Of a stretch of 64,000 nt of DNA, positions 26,136 through 34,373 are shown in pieces. The DNA is from JBPRGG01 sp051418075. GTDB taxonomy: Bacteria; Bacteroidota; Bacteroidia; Cytophagales; Cyclobacteriaceae. The stretch spans positions 38,298 through 102,297 of the forward strand of contig JBPRGG010000127.1 of NCBI GenBank assembly GCA_051418075.1, written 5' to 3'. Position numbers and translations under genes: made by a program. A model generated the notes under the pieces. That model saw only the letters and a list, made by a program, of their open reading frames with translations. It ran no database searches and was not told the origin of the DNA. How positions within the stretch are numbered: the first letter of the stretch is position 1; every line of letters starts with the position of its first letter.

Positions 26136-27014
26136 TTACGATTTAGGTGGAGGGAGGTTGAGTTTTTGATAAGAAGGGTTTTTGATTTCCACTTTAATAA
26201 GATCTCCGGTAGCCAGATCGCTGACTTTTTCCGGGTCATAGGGCATCTGACAAAAGTCGTTCTCTGTCAATAGTAAAATAGTTTTTTCTTTTGGATTGAT
26301 GTTCAGGATCTTTCCTACCAGATAGCCATGATGAAAACGTTGAGTTCCAAACATTTGAGCCGGAGTGCCGGATTGAATGATCTTGCCCTGATTTAATTGC
26401 ATCACCTGTTCAGCCAGTTTGGCTACTTCCACTGAATTGTGGCTGACCAAGAGTGTAGTGGTTTGAAATTCCTGGTGCAAAATTTTTAGATCATCCTGAA
26501 GTTTCATACGCATGGGTTCGTCCAGGGCAGAAAATGGCTCATCCAGCAACAGTAATTTGGGTTTCCTGACCATGGCCCGGGCCAGGGCTACCCTTTGTTT
26601 CTGACCGCCTGAAAGCATATTCGGATATGATTTCTGCAGAGAAGTCATTTCAAACATGTCCAGAAGTTTGGGAATGATTGCTGGATCAGATCCTTTATTA
26701 AGGGCAAAGCTTAAATTTTGTTTCACCGACATATTGGGAAACAGGGCGTAATCCTGGAAAAGAAACCCTACATTTCTTTTTTGGGGAGGTAGATTGATCT
26801 TTTGAGCGTCATCAAACCAAACTTCCTGATCTACTTCTACTTTACCCTTATCTGGTTTCATTAAACCAGCGATCATCTTTATAAGGCTTGTTTTGCCAGA
26901 TCCGGATTTTCCCATAATGGCCCATAATCCCCTGGCTGGAAAGCTAAATGCTACTTCCAGGTCCATTTTGCCGGAAATTCCATCCAGAGATTTTATTAGT
27001 TGAATATGATTCAT
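26136..27014 (-). CDS. modC: Molybdate ABC transporter ATP-binding protein
   Basis: 292 aa. Walker A is MGKSGSGKTSLIK (about 34-46), the signature is LSGGQKQRVALARA (about 135-148), Walker B is LLLLDEPFSALDE and the H-loop LVSHN. The C-terminal 65 residues form a short TOBE-like region (LLTENDFCQMPYDPEKV). It is shorter than the 352-aa E. coli ModC, with only one regulatory half. The start overlaps modB by four bases (ATGA). Beside modA and modB, and within the nif cluster, its substrate is surely molybdate (tungstate not excluded). Confidence 0.93.
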   Translation of the reverse strand: MNHIQLIKSLDGISGKMDLEVAFSFPARGLWAIMGKSGSGKTSLIKMIAGLMKPDKGKVEVDQEVWFDDAQKINLPPQKRNVGFLFQDYALFPNMSVKQNLSFALNKGSDPAIIPKLLDMFEMTSLQKSYPNMLSGGQKQRVALARAMVRKPKLLLLDEPFSALDEPMRMKLQDDLKILHQEFQTTTLLVSHNSVEVAKLAEQVMQLNQGKIIQSGTPAQMFGTQRFHHGYLVGKILNINPKEKTILLLTENDFCQMPYDPEKVSDLATGDLIKVEIKNPSYQKLNLPPPKS

Positions 27015-27685
27015 ACTACCCCTACATTTTTATAGCCCTGTATGATATAAACCGAAAGCAGGATGAAAAAAGAAAACAGGAGCAGTATAATCGAATAAAG
27101 GTCGGCTGAAGCATAATTTAAAGCTTCAATTTCATTATAAATAGCTACTGAAGCGACCCTTGTTTGACCCGGAATATTTCCGCCGATGATCAGTACTACA
27201 CCGAATTCTCCGATAGTGTGAGCAAAGGTCATGACTAACGCCACCATGACGGAAGACCTGATGTTTGGCAAAAGCACTTTTACAAAAGTGATCCATCTTG
27301 ATTTCCCCAGAATAAAAGCCGCTTCCTGCAAGGACTTTGGCAGGTTTTCCAGTCCTGATAAAATAGGATTGATCATAAAAGGTAAACTGAAAATGATGGA
27401 AGCTACCACCAGTCCGGTAAAGCTAAATGCCAATCGAATGTTAAAAAGACCTTGAAAAAAGCTCCCTAAAAATCCATTTGGATTGAAAGAAAGCAGCAGA
27501 TAATAGCCAATAACTGAAGGAGGTAATACAAGGGGCAAGCTTACCAGGGCTTTTAACACAGGTTTGAGCTTAAAACTGAAAAAATGAAGCAAATACACCA
27601 ATAACAAGCCCAACACAAAAAGAGATGTGGTAGTATAAATCGCCAATTTTAAGCTTAACCAAAAAGGTTCCCAGGAAAATGCCAT
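27011..27685 (-). CDS. modB: Molybdate ABC transporter permease
   Basis: 224 aa with about five membrane helices and the permease EAA loop (LQEAAFILGKSRWITFVKVLLPNI, about 125-148), including the conserved HTIGEFGVVLIIGGNIPGQT of ModB. It forms the homodimeric channel that ModC drives. The gene is 21 bp downstream of modA and overlaps modC by four bases. Confidence 0.95.
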   Translation of the reverse strand: MAFSWEPFWLSLKLAIYTTTSLFVLGLLLVYLLHFFSFKLKPVLKALVSLPLVLPPSVIGYYLLLSFNPNGFLGSFFQGLFNIRLAFSFTGLVVASIIFSLPFMINPILSGLENLPKSLQEAAFILGKSRWITFVKVLLPNIRSSVMVALVMTFAHTIGEFGVVLIIGGNIPGQTRVASVAIYNEIEALNYASADLYSIILLLFSFFILLSVYIIQGYKNVGVV

Positions 27686-27706
27686 TTAATAACAGTAATA
27701 TTTAGT

Positions 27707-28465
27707 TTAGGGGATATCAAGCTTTAAATATCCGTATTTTTTAAACACTTCCGTTGCTTCCGGACCAAAAAGGAATTGATAAAATGCTTTGGTGCTCTTT
27801 TTGCCTGCCCCATAATTTAATATCACCATACCATGAGGAATGGCATCCTCCATTTTATCAGAAACCAGCTGCCAGTAACCTAAATCTTTTAATTCAGGAG
27901 AATACATGGCAGAATTAGCGCTGAAAGCAGCATCTACTGATCCGGAATAAATCAGCTGATTTACCTTTCCAATATTTTCTCCATATACTAATTTTGATTG
28001 CAAGATTTCATATAATCCCTGCTGCTTAAGCCAATTTTCTGCATTACGGCCATATGGAGCTAATTCTGGTTGAGCCAGGGCCAGGATGTCCAGATCGGGA
28101 TCGTTCAATAGGGTTTCAATATTTTTAGAATCAGGATTTTGCCTGGACCAGAAAGCCATTTGTCCATAAATAAAAACCAATGGTTTGTTCAGGGTAAACC
28201 CCTGGCTATAGAGGGATTCTGGATATTTTATATCAGCCGAAAGGAAAAGATCATAGGGCGCTCCGTTTTTAATCTGGGCCGTCAATACTCCGGAGGAGGC
28301 TATACTGAATACGATTCTACAGTTGCAGGTTTGCTGATAAATCTGCTGAATTTCCTGCATGGGTTTAAGAAAGTTAGCAGCTACTGCCAGTGTAATCTTT
28401 TCCTGGGCAGGAAGCGGGAAGCACATCAGCATCAAACTTAAGAATGTCCAGACACTTTTTGTCAT
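27707..28465 (-). CDS. modA: Molybdate-binding periplasmic protein
   Basis: 252 aa from the ATG at 28465, which follows the porin-like stop by one base and opens a signal peptide (MTKSVWTFLSLMLMCFPLPAQ). Mature motifs: LAVAANFLKPMQEI, FSIASSGVLTAQIKNGAPYDLFLSAD, the ModA oxyanion-binding SG/S segments, YGENIGKVNQLIYSGSVDAAF, and IPHGMVILNYG. The order porin-modA-modB-modC shows a Mo-uptake route feeding nitrogenase and molybdopterin genes nearby. Confidence 0.93.
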   Translation of the reverse strand: MTKSVWTFLSLMLMCFPLPAQEKITLAVAANFLKPMQEIQQIYQQTCNCRIVFSIASSGVLTAQIKNGAPYDLFLSADIKYPESLYSQGFTLNKPLVFIYGQMAFWSRQNPDSKNIETLLNDPDLDILALAQPELAPYGRNAENWLKQQGLYEILQSKLVYGENIGKVNQLIYSGSVDAAFSANSAMYSPELKDLGYWQLVSDKMEDAIPHGMVILNYGAGKKSTKAFYQFLFGPEATEVFKKYGYLKLDIP

Positions 28466-28466
28466 A

Positions 28467-29699
28467 TCAAATAATAAATTGAACTCCCAAACCAATTAGG
28501 TCTCCTTTTTGTACACTCCTGCCATTCTGAAAGACATAGAAATTATTGGTTCCTGAGCCGGATTGGTGAAGATAGTGCAAATTAATTTTTAACTTATGTT
28601 CATTTAAATACCAGTTCAACCCAAAATCAAAAATTTGATCGCTGCCATTGTATGCATCTATTACTTCAGCCGGGGACGGGCCATAAAAATAGGACCACAT
28701 CAGTGCCGGTTCCAGAAAATACTTTTCATTCAGGATCCAGTTGTAGCCTGCCCGAATAAACCCGGTTTGGCTGTAAACTGTTTGATTGGGCCGGGAAGAA
28801 TGCATCCGGAACCATTCCCCATCCAGGTTCAGAGGACCCCAGTTGATAAGCCAGTCGAACCCGGCTGTTTTTCTGGCAGAAAATCGATCTGAAGGTCCAT
28901 GATAGGCTCCGGAAATGCCCAATGAAGCCCCTTTCCTGCGACCAAAATGATTGACCTTATAGCTGATGGCATAGGTTTGATGTTCTGGTTGTCCCAGGTT
29001 AAATACCAGCCTGCCGGTAAGCAAAGGACTCCAGGTAATACCACCTGATAGGTTATTAGTAGCCTGATCATCACCAAACCGGTACGTGTTGTAAAAGCCA
29101 AAATTATAATTAAGGCCGAAGTTTTCCCGATGGGTAATTCCTCCCAGGTTTATTCCAGTGGTTCTGCCATTGCCCTTGCCGGTTAAATGCATACGCAGAT
29201 AGTTCTGGGAAATTGATTTTTCAAACGAATTCACTGCCCAGGCCGAAGTGATGCTTTCTCTCCCTATCTGGGGGCGAAAATAACCGGCGGTTAGATAAAG
29301 GTGCTCTGCTTGACTACTTATTTTCCATTGAATAAAGGAATCCCAAAGCCCGAATTGGGATCCATCATTAGCGCCCCCCCGACTGGCACTTAGCTGGTCA
29401 TGACCTAAATTGTCATAGTAAAACATGACCAGGAATGACAAATTGGGGTAGGGTTTGCCTCTAAAACCTAAGCGGGCGCGTCGAAGGTACAGGGTCATTC
29501 TATCTTGCACCGGCTCCAATTCAGGAGTGTTCCTTTCCAGCTGCACCTTCTCATTAAAACTGTAAACACTCCATAATTGTACCATAGCAAAAGGCCTGAT
29601 CTGCTTAAAAAGGGAATCTGGCTGTATAAATGGCTGTGCCTGGGCCGGTTGAATTGTAAATAAAAGGTAAAACCATATAATGATACTTCCTGATTTCAT
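28467..29699 (-). CDS. Outer-membrane porin-like protein linked to molybdate uptake
   Basis: 410 aa. I chose the ATG at 29699 because it opens a signal peptide (IIIWFYLLFTIQPAQAQ); the frame is open to a TTG at 29765 overlapping nifV. The body has alternating beta-strands like the phosphate-selective porin O/P family: RMTLYLRRARLGFRGKPYPNLSF, GYFRPQIGRESITSAW, SISQNYLRMHL, GINLGG, and a terminal aromatic/hydrophobic strand (GLGVQFII). It lies 62 bp after nifV and 1 bp before modA. Inference: an oxyanion porin for molybdate entry. Direct evidence is only its barrel-like composition and its place. Confidence 0.7.
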   Translation of the reverse strand: MKSGSIIIWFYLLFTIQPAQAQPFIQPDSLFKQIRPFAMVQLWSVYSFNEKVQLERNTPELEPVQDRMTLYLRRARLGFRGKPYPNLSFLVMFYYDNLGHDQLSASRGGANDGSQFGLWDSFIQWKISSQAEHLYLTAGYFRPQIGRESITSAWAVNSFEKSISQNYLRMHLTGKGNGRTTGINLGGITHRENFGLNYNFGFYNTYRFGDDQATNNLSGGITWSPLLTGRLVFNLGQPEHQTYAISYKVNHFGRRKGASLGISGAYHGPSDRFSARKTAGFDWLINWGPLNLDGEWFRMHSSRPNQTVYSQTGFIRAGYNWILNEKYFLEPALMWSYFYGPSPAEVIDAYNGSDQIFDFGLNWYLNEHKLKINLHYLHQSGSGTNNFYVFQNGRSVQKGDLIGLGVQFII

Positions 29700-29761
29700 A
29701 ATTCCTATTGATCCTGTCACTTCTGATATAAAATATAAATATAAAGCTAATTGAACAGGCT

Positions 29762-30898
29762 TCAAAGAACTTGTGAATGGGAATAAAGCTGCAGGAATAA
29801 TTGGTTAAGCTGAGCCGGTGTAACCTGACCTTTTTGATTTTGAGCTAGTTCTTTTACTTGCTTTAATAATGTCGTACAATCCTGGTCAGACAAATTGACT
29901 CGTTGGGCCTTCAAAAAGTAATGCTTTAAAATGGCTTTACCGGAATGTTTTCCAAAATAGAAATTGATCATGGAATTACCAATAATGGTTTCATCAAATG
30001 GTTGATAGGTGTTTTTATCTTTGATAAGGCTGCTGCAGTGGATCCCCGACTCATGGCAAAAAGCCATGGACCCGGTGACTGGTTTATTCAGGGCCAGGGG
30101 GCGACCTGAAAGGTTAGCCACCAAATCGGATACATGTTTTAATTGTTTCAGATCATAGGTCATATTCATCCGGGCAGATACTTTCAAAGCCATTAATAGT
30201 TCTTCCAGGGGTACATTGCCCGCTCTTTCACCTATACCATTGATGGTGGCGCTCACCGCATCAGTGCCAGCCAATATAGCACTCACAGCATTCCCCACAG
30301 CCATACCAAGATCATTATGTCCATGGAATTCAAATTGAATTGAACCAAAACGTGATTTCAATTTATGCATGAGCTGGTAAGTGGTCTGTGGATTAAAAAC
30401 ACCCACAGTATCAGCTATTCTTACTCTGTTTACACCTTGCTGCAGGCATATGGAAACATACTCTTCCAGAAAATGTGCATTAGCCCTGGAAGCGTCCTGG
30501 GCCCCTACAGCTACAAAAGAAAAATGATCCTTGGCTGTTCGTATTATCCGGGGCAGTTGAAGGCGAACCCAATCGTAATTTTTTTCAAGGGCGCTAAGCT
30601 GGATGGTGGAAACCGGAAAAGAGATATTGATCCCATCAGCCCTGGTTTGGGAGGCCTGTAAGATATCCGCAGTTCTGGCCCGGCTCCATACCAGCGTTTT
30701 AAAATTAAACTGACATTCAATTAGGCGGGAGATCTCCCCGGATTCAGTGGAACTAAGGGCTGGTGTGCCGATTTCCACTTCCTCTATTCCTAATTTCTCC
30801 AATTCGCAGGCAATCTGGAGTTTATCTTTCCAATTAAATACCACTCCCGGAGCTTGCTCTCCATCTCTCAGAGTAGTATCTATAATGCTGCATTTCAT
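29762..30898 (-). CDS. nifV: Homocitrate synthase NifV
   Basis: 378 aa. A DRE-TIM metallolyase: DTTLRDGEQAPGV at residues 7-19, FEFHGHNDLGMAVGNA with the metal His pair, and the HESGIHCSSLIKD segment that marks homocitrate and citramalate/isopropylmalate synthases of the NifV type. It makes homocitrate, the organic ligand of FeMo-co. The LeuA-like C-terminal regulatory domain is short, as usual for NifV. It is on the same strand as nif genes but 174 bp after the ferredoxin gene, so a separate promoter is possible. Confidence 0.93.
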   Translation of the reverse strand: MKCSIIDTTLRDGEQAPGVVFNWKDKLQIACELEKLGIEEVEIGTPALSSTESGEISRLIECQFNFKTLVWSRARTADILQASQTRADGINISFPVSTIQLSALEKNYDWVRLQLPRIIRTAKDHFSFVAVGAQDASRANAHFLEEYVSICLQQGVNRVRIADTVGVFNPQTTYQLMHKLKSRFGSIQFEFHGHNDLGMAVGNAVSAILAGTDAVSATINGIGERAGNVPLEELLMALKVSARMNMTYDLKQLKHVSDLVANLSGRPLALNKPVTGSMAFCHESGIHCSSLIKDKNTYQPFDETIIGNSMINFYFGKHSGKAILKHYFLKAQRVNLSDQDCTTLLKQVKELAQNQKGQVTPAQLNQLFLQLYSHSQVL

Positions 30899-31072
30899 TA
30901 GTTCTGCTTTTATATTATTTAAGGAGCTGCATCATTTTTTTATCAGCATACCCATTCCTCCCAGGTGCATATGCATCTGCTTCATCTACCTGTTAATTAT
31001 TCATTGTTCAGGTGGTTATCGGGTAATAAAAAGCTGCTTTGATACAGCGTCCTTGTTGTATATTTATGAAGG

Positions 31073-31375
31073 TCACTCACTGATCAGATATTCTTCTGCC
31101 TGACTACCTTCTTCCAGGGCATCCAGAATTTGATCCACAGCTTCTTCATTGATCTTACCATACCAGTCATTTTGGGGGTGGACAATCATGACCGGACCTT
31201 TTTCACATTCTTTAAAGCAACCTGTACTGGTTACCAGGGCATCAATTCCACGATCCAGGATCTCTTCCTCCAGGTATTGTATTAGACCGGAACCTCTTTT
31301 ATTGCAGGCTCCTTTTGGTTCTCCGGAAATGCGGAATGAATTGCAAACAAGCAAGTGGTATTCAGGCTTTTTCAT
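31073..31375 (-). CDS. Thioredoxin-fold [2Fe-2S] ferredoxin of the nif cluster
   Basis: 100 aa. The four cluster cysteines are C11, C24, C53 and C57 (CNSF...GACNKRG...STGCFKEC), followed by GPVMIVHPQNDWYG, matching the CpFd/Shethna-type thioredoxin-like [2Fe-2S] ferredoxins often found in nif operons. It probably transfers electrons or protects nitrogenase; the role is inferred. Its start overlaps the NifX-like gene stop by 14 bases, so it is surely cotranscribed. Confidence 0.9.
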   Translation of the reverse strand: MKKPEYHLLVCNSFRISGEPKGACNKRGSGLIQYLEEEILDRGIDALVTSTGCFKECEKGPVMIVHPQNDWYGKINEEAVDQILDALEEGSQAEEYLISE

Positions 31376-31694
31376 AACTGTAATGATTAAAATGTATAAA
31401 ATTAAGATTATTGATATCGCCCTGATAGATGAATGGAGTAATGCCCAATTCCATTAGCTTATCATATGAGAACCTTCCGATGTGGGCTGTACAAAGGACC
31501 TGACAGTCCCTGATTAAGGAGTACAATAAATCATAATCGACCGGTTGACCTTTTCCATCTAAGATCCTAAAGGAATTCCGGGTTTCTACAAAGTAAATAT
31601 TTGCTTTAACCAGCTTGAAAATATAAAAACTGCCGGTTTTTCCAAAATATTCATCTACAGTAAATCCATCAGACGTAGTAATGGCTATTTTCAT
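31362..31694 (-). CDS. NifX/NafY-family FeMo-cofactor-binding protein
   Basis: 110 aa, a single domain of the dinitrogenase iron-molybdenum cofactor family (MKIAITTSDGFTVDEYFGKTGSFYIF; CQVLCTAHIGRFSYDKLMELGITPFI). Members such as NifX, NifY and VnfY carry NifB-co or FeMo-co between assembly proteins. NifB, encoded 33 bp upstream, already carries a domain of this type at its C-terminus, so the cluster has two. Which named gene it is cannot be told by sequence alone. Confidence 0.85.
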   Translation of the reverse strand: MKIAITTSDGFTVDEYFGKTGSFYIFKLVKANIYFVETRNSFRILDGKGQPVDYDLLYSLIRDCQVLCTAHIGRFSYDKLMELGITPFIYQGDINNLNFIHFNHYSYEKA

Positions 31695-31727
31695 ATCGAT
31701 TTATTATTTTATCAGGTAAAAATATTC

Positions 31728-33005
31728 CTAAGCGCATCCGGAGCCTGTTCCTGAGCACTCCGATCCACATTTAAAAAGATCCCTTTTCTTGATTGATTTC
31801 AACATCTTTCCTTTGTAAACAGCTTCCAGACCGTCTTCTATCAATCCTGTCATTTCAATGATCTGAATACCAGCCCGAGATATAATTTGAAAAGGTTTAG
31901 GACCCACACCTCCGGCCAGCAGGGCCCGGCAATCTTTCATAATTGTGGCCAGGTTTTTCCAACGTAAATCACCTAATCCCCTGGAGGGCGTTTCTCTTAC
32001 CTGCACCAGGGCATATCCATCTTCATTTTCTTTAAAAATATAGAGTTGTGTTGCTTCTCCCAGATGAAGGTTTACCAAAAATCCTTCCTGACTGGCTACA
32101 GCTACATATGGACGGCTACTGTCAGTAAGGGATAGATGCTCCACATCACGCAGCAAGTTGGTGAGGGCAGGGTCATCATTTCCTAATAAACCAGCCGCAT
32201 CAGATCGGCACCGGCTGCAATGACTCATGATAGGCAGATGCTGGATGATGTTTTTACGAATTTCCCGAATCTGCTGACTGGAAGGTGGTAAAAGCCGGGC
32301 AAAAGGTGTATCGGTATTTGGATAAAGCGGGATACAATTCATGACATCTGCTCCCAGTTTGGCCATGGCAGCAGCCAGTTCTACCAGGTGATGATCATTA
32401 ATGCCCGGCAACACTACGGTATTGATCTTAAGGGTAATTCCTTTACTTTTGATCAATTTTATGGCTTTTATTTGGTTTTCCAGCAATACCTGGGCTGCTT
32501 TAGTTCCGCGATAGATCTTCTTTTTAAACCTCACCCAGGGGTAAATTTTGGTTAAAATTTCCGGATCGGTACTATTAACAGTAATGGTTAGGTGGGAAAC
32601 ACCAATTTCATATAATTCCTGTACATATGGTGCCACATTCAACCCATTGCTGGACAGGCAGAAAAGCAGATCAGGATATTCTGCTTTAATAAGTCTCAGG
32701 GTTTCCAGAGTCACTTCAGGTTGGGCAAAAGGATCTCCGGGGCCGGCTATTCCTACCACCGCTATTTTTTGATCGGCTACCTCTTTGATGCGACGAATGT
32801 ACAGCAATGATTGGGCTGGCGTTAGTAATTTACTGGTTACACCAGGCCGGCTTTCATTGACACAATCGTATTTGCGGTCGCAATAGTTGCATTGGATATT
32901 ACACCCTGCTGCCACTGGTAAGTGGACCCTGCCAAACTGATTCCGGGCTTTTATATTAAAACAAGGATGTTTTTCTGACGATGTATTTATTGTTGTTGTA
33001 GTCAT
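31728..33005 (-). CDS. nifB: Nitrogenase cofactor biosynthesis protein NifB (radical SAM) with C-terminal NifX-like domain
   Basis: 425 aa. HPCF (residues 13-16) precedes the radical-SAM CxxxCxxC at C35, C39 and C42 (CNIQCNYC), then GPGDPFAQPE and the NifB-specific CSRCRSDAAGLLG. Residues about 300-410 are a fused NifX-like domain (PYVAVASQEGFLVNLHLGEA; CRALLAGGVG), with an unusual Cys-rich tail GSECSGTGSGC. It makes NifB-co, the Fe8S9C core. The fusion is common in bacteria but NifB of some anaerobes lacks the extra domain. The gene is 6 bp after nifN. Confidence 0.97.
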   Translation of the reverse strand: MTTTTINTSSEKHPCFNIKARNQFGRVHLPVAAGCNIQCNYCDRKYDCVNESRPGVTSKLLTPAQSLLYIRRIKEVADQKIAVVGIAGPGDPFAQPEVTLETLRLIKAEYPDLLFCLSSNGLNVAPYVQELYEIGVSHLTITVNSTDPEILTKIYPWVRFKKKIYRGTKAAQVLLENQIKAIKLIKSKGITLKINTVVLPGINDHHLVELAAAMAKLGADVMNCIPLYPNTDTPFARLLPPSSQQIREIRKNIIQHLPIMSHCSRCRSDAAGLLGNDDPALTNLLRDVEHLSLTDSSRPYVAVASQEGFLVNLHLGEATQLYIFKENEDGYALVQVRETPSRGLGDLRWKNLATIMKDCRALLAGGVGPKPFQIISRAGIQIIEMTGLIEDGLEAVYKGKMLKSIKKRDLFKCGSECSGTGSGCA

Positions 33006-33011
33006 AGTGTA

Positions 33012-34370
33012 TTACATATATTTATATCCAATAGGTGAATGGTCCTGATTAAAAGCTATCAGGTGGTTGGCTATTTGGTCAAACAGATTTAAAGCCCCGC
33101 CGTAACCTAAATGTAAAATTCTCTGTGCGCCTATCCGGTCGTGAATGGGAAAGCCTACACGGATAATAGGAATACCCAATTCCCGGGCGATATAATAACC
33201 TTTGCTGTTGCCAATTAAAAGGTCTGGTTTCAGGGCTTTGGCTTTACTGGCTATTTGCTCAAAATCCATACCTTCCAGAATTTCCACTTCCTGATGTTGT
33301 CCGATCAATTCCGTGATCTTTTTCTTCAGTTTACCACTTTCTCCGCCCGATGCACATAAAATTGTCTGAATGCCCATTTCATCCAGTAAGGAGATCAGCC
33401 CGATCATGAGATCTTCTTCTCCATATATGATCGCTTTTTTACCAAAAACATATTTATGCCCATCTACAAAAGCGTCAATCAGCCTTCCTCTTTCATTGTG
33501 AATGATTTGCGGAGTTTCCAGGCCGCTAATTTGATTTAAAGAATCATAAAAACGGTCACTTTCCCGAATGCCTATGGGTAAACCCAACTGAAAATGTGGT
33601 ACCTGAAACTTTTCCCAAAGGTACTTTCCGGCACTATCAGAATTTTTAATGGTGTGGCCGAAAGTTATACTTCCCGGAGCACCTGGCATTTCTTCTATAT
33701 CTGAGATCCTGGTACCACCTCTGGGGATTTTATGGTAATCATTCCAGGTGCTTCCATCCAGAGACTCCGAATAATCGGGAAGCAAAGCAAATGGAATCTG
33801 ATAGTTGGCGGCAACCTGTTTTAAAAAGCGAAGGTCCTCCGGTGAAACAAATCCCGGAAAAATATTGATCTTCTGGTGAGGAGAGGTTTTATGGGCTAAT
33901 TTTAGCACAATCGCTTTCACAGTGGCATGAAAACCATTCATATGCGTACCCTGATAACTGGGTGTACTGACATTGACCAGGTGTGGTAACCGGATGTGTT
34001 GATTTGCTTTCAGAAATTCCCGCAAAATCATGGAAACATCGTCGCCAATTGTTTCACTGAGGCAGGTGGAAGCTATACCGACCATAGCCGGATTGTATTG
34101 CTGAATGATGTTTTTTAAACCTGTTTCCAGGTTCATTTGTCCACCAAAAATGGTAGCCTGTTCACCAAAATTAGACGAAGCAATATCAACCGGCTCCTTA
34201 TAATGGCTGATCATGTAGCGCCGGATATAAGTAGCACAGCCCTGTGACCCATGTAAAAAGGGTACACAGCCTTCCACTCCTTTAAATACCATACAAGCGC
34301 CTAACGGAGTACATAATTTACAGGCATTTCGGGTAGAAACATAATTAGGGGATGGTGTGTGGATTTTCAT
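33012..34370 (-). CDS. nifN: Nitrogenase FeMo-cofactor scaffold subunit NifN
   Basis: 452 aa. NifK-like: NACKLCTPLGACMVFKGVEGC near the N-terminus, HGSQGCATYIRRYMISHYKEPVDIAS, then STCLSETIGDD. It forms the alpha2beta2 NifEN scaffold on which NifB-co becomes FeMo-co. It follows nifE by 3 bp. The N-terminal cysteine arrangement differs from NifK (CKLC before the CxPLGA site), which supports NifN rather than a second NifK. Confidence 0.93.
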   Translation of the reverse strand: MKIHTPSPNYVSTRNACKLCTPLGACMVFKGVEGCVPFLHGSQGCATYIRRYMISHYKEPVDIASSNFGEQATIFGGQMNLETGLKNIIQQYNPAMVGIASTCLSETIGDDVSMILREFLKANQHIRLPHLVNVSTPSYQGTHMNGFHATVKAIVLKLAHKTSPHQKINIFPGFVSPEDLRFLKQVAANYQIPFALLPDYSESLDGSTWNDYHKIPRGGTRISDIEEMPGAPGSITFGHTIKNSDSAGKYLWEKFQVPHFQLGLPIGIRESDRFYDSLNQISGLETPQIIHNERGRLIDAFVDGHKYVFGKKAIIYGEEDLMIGLISLLDEMGIQTILCASGGESGKLKKKITELIGQHQEVEILEGMDFEQIASKAKALKPDLLIGNSKGYYIARELGIPIIRVGFPIHDRIGAQRILHLGYGGALNLFDQIANHLIAFNQDHSPIGYKYM

Positions 34371-34373
34371 AGG

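Noticed and set aside
30966..30975. Palindrome TGCATATGCA between ferredoxin and nifV as an operator
   Set aside because: A single short perfect palindrome, with no second copy and no regulator to link it to.
31073..31375. The ferredoxin as NADH dehydrogenase NuoE-like or peroxiredoxin fragment
   Set aside because: The 100-aa length and Cys spacing C11, C24, C53 and C57 match stand-alone thioredoxin-like ferredoxins, and it sits in the nif operon.
33012..34370. A second NifK or alternative-nitrogenase subunit
   Set aside because: It follows nifE directly and has the N-terminal CKLC and CxPLGA-like arrangement of NifN; no vnf/anf G subunit is present.
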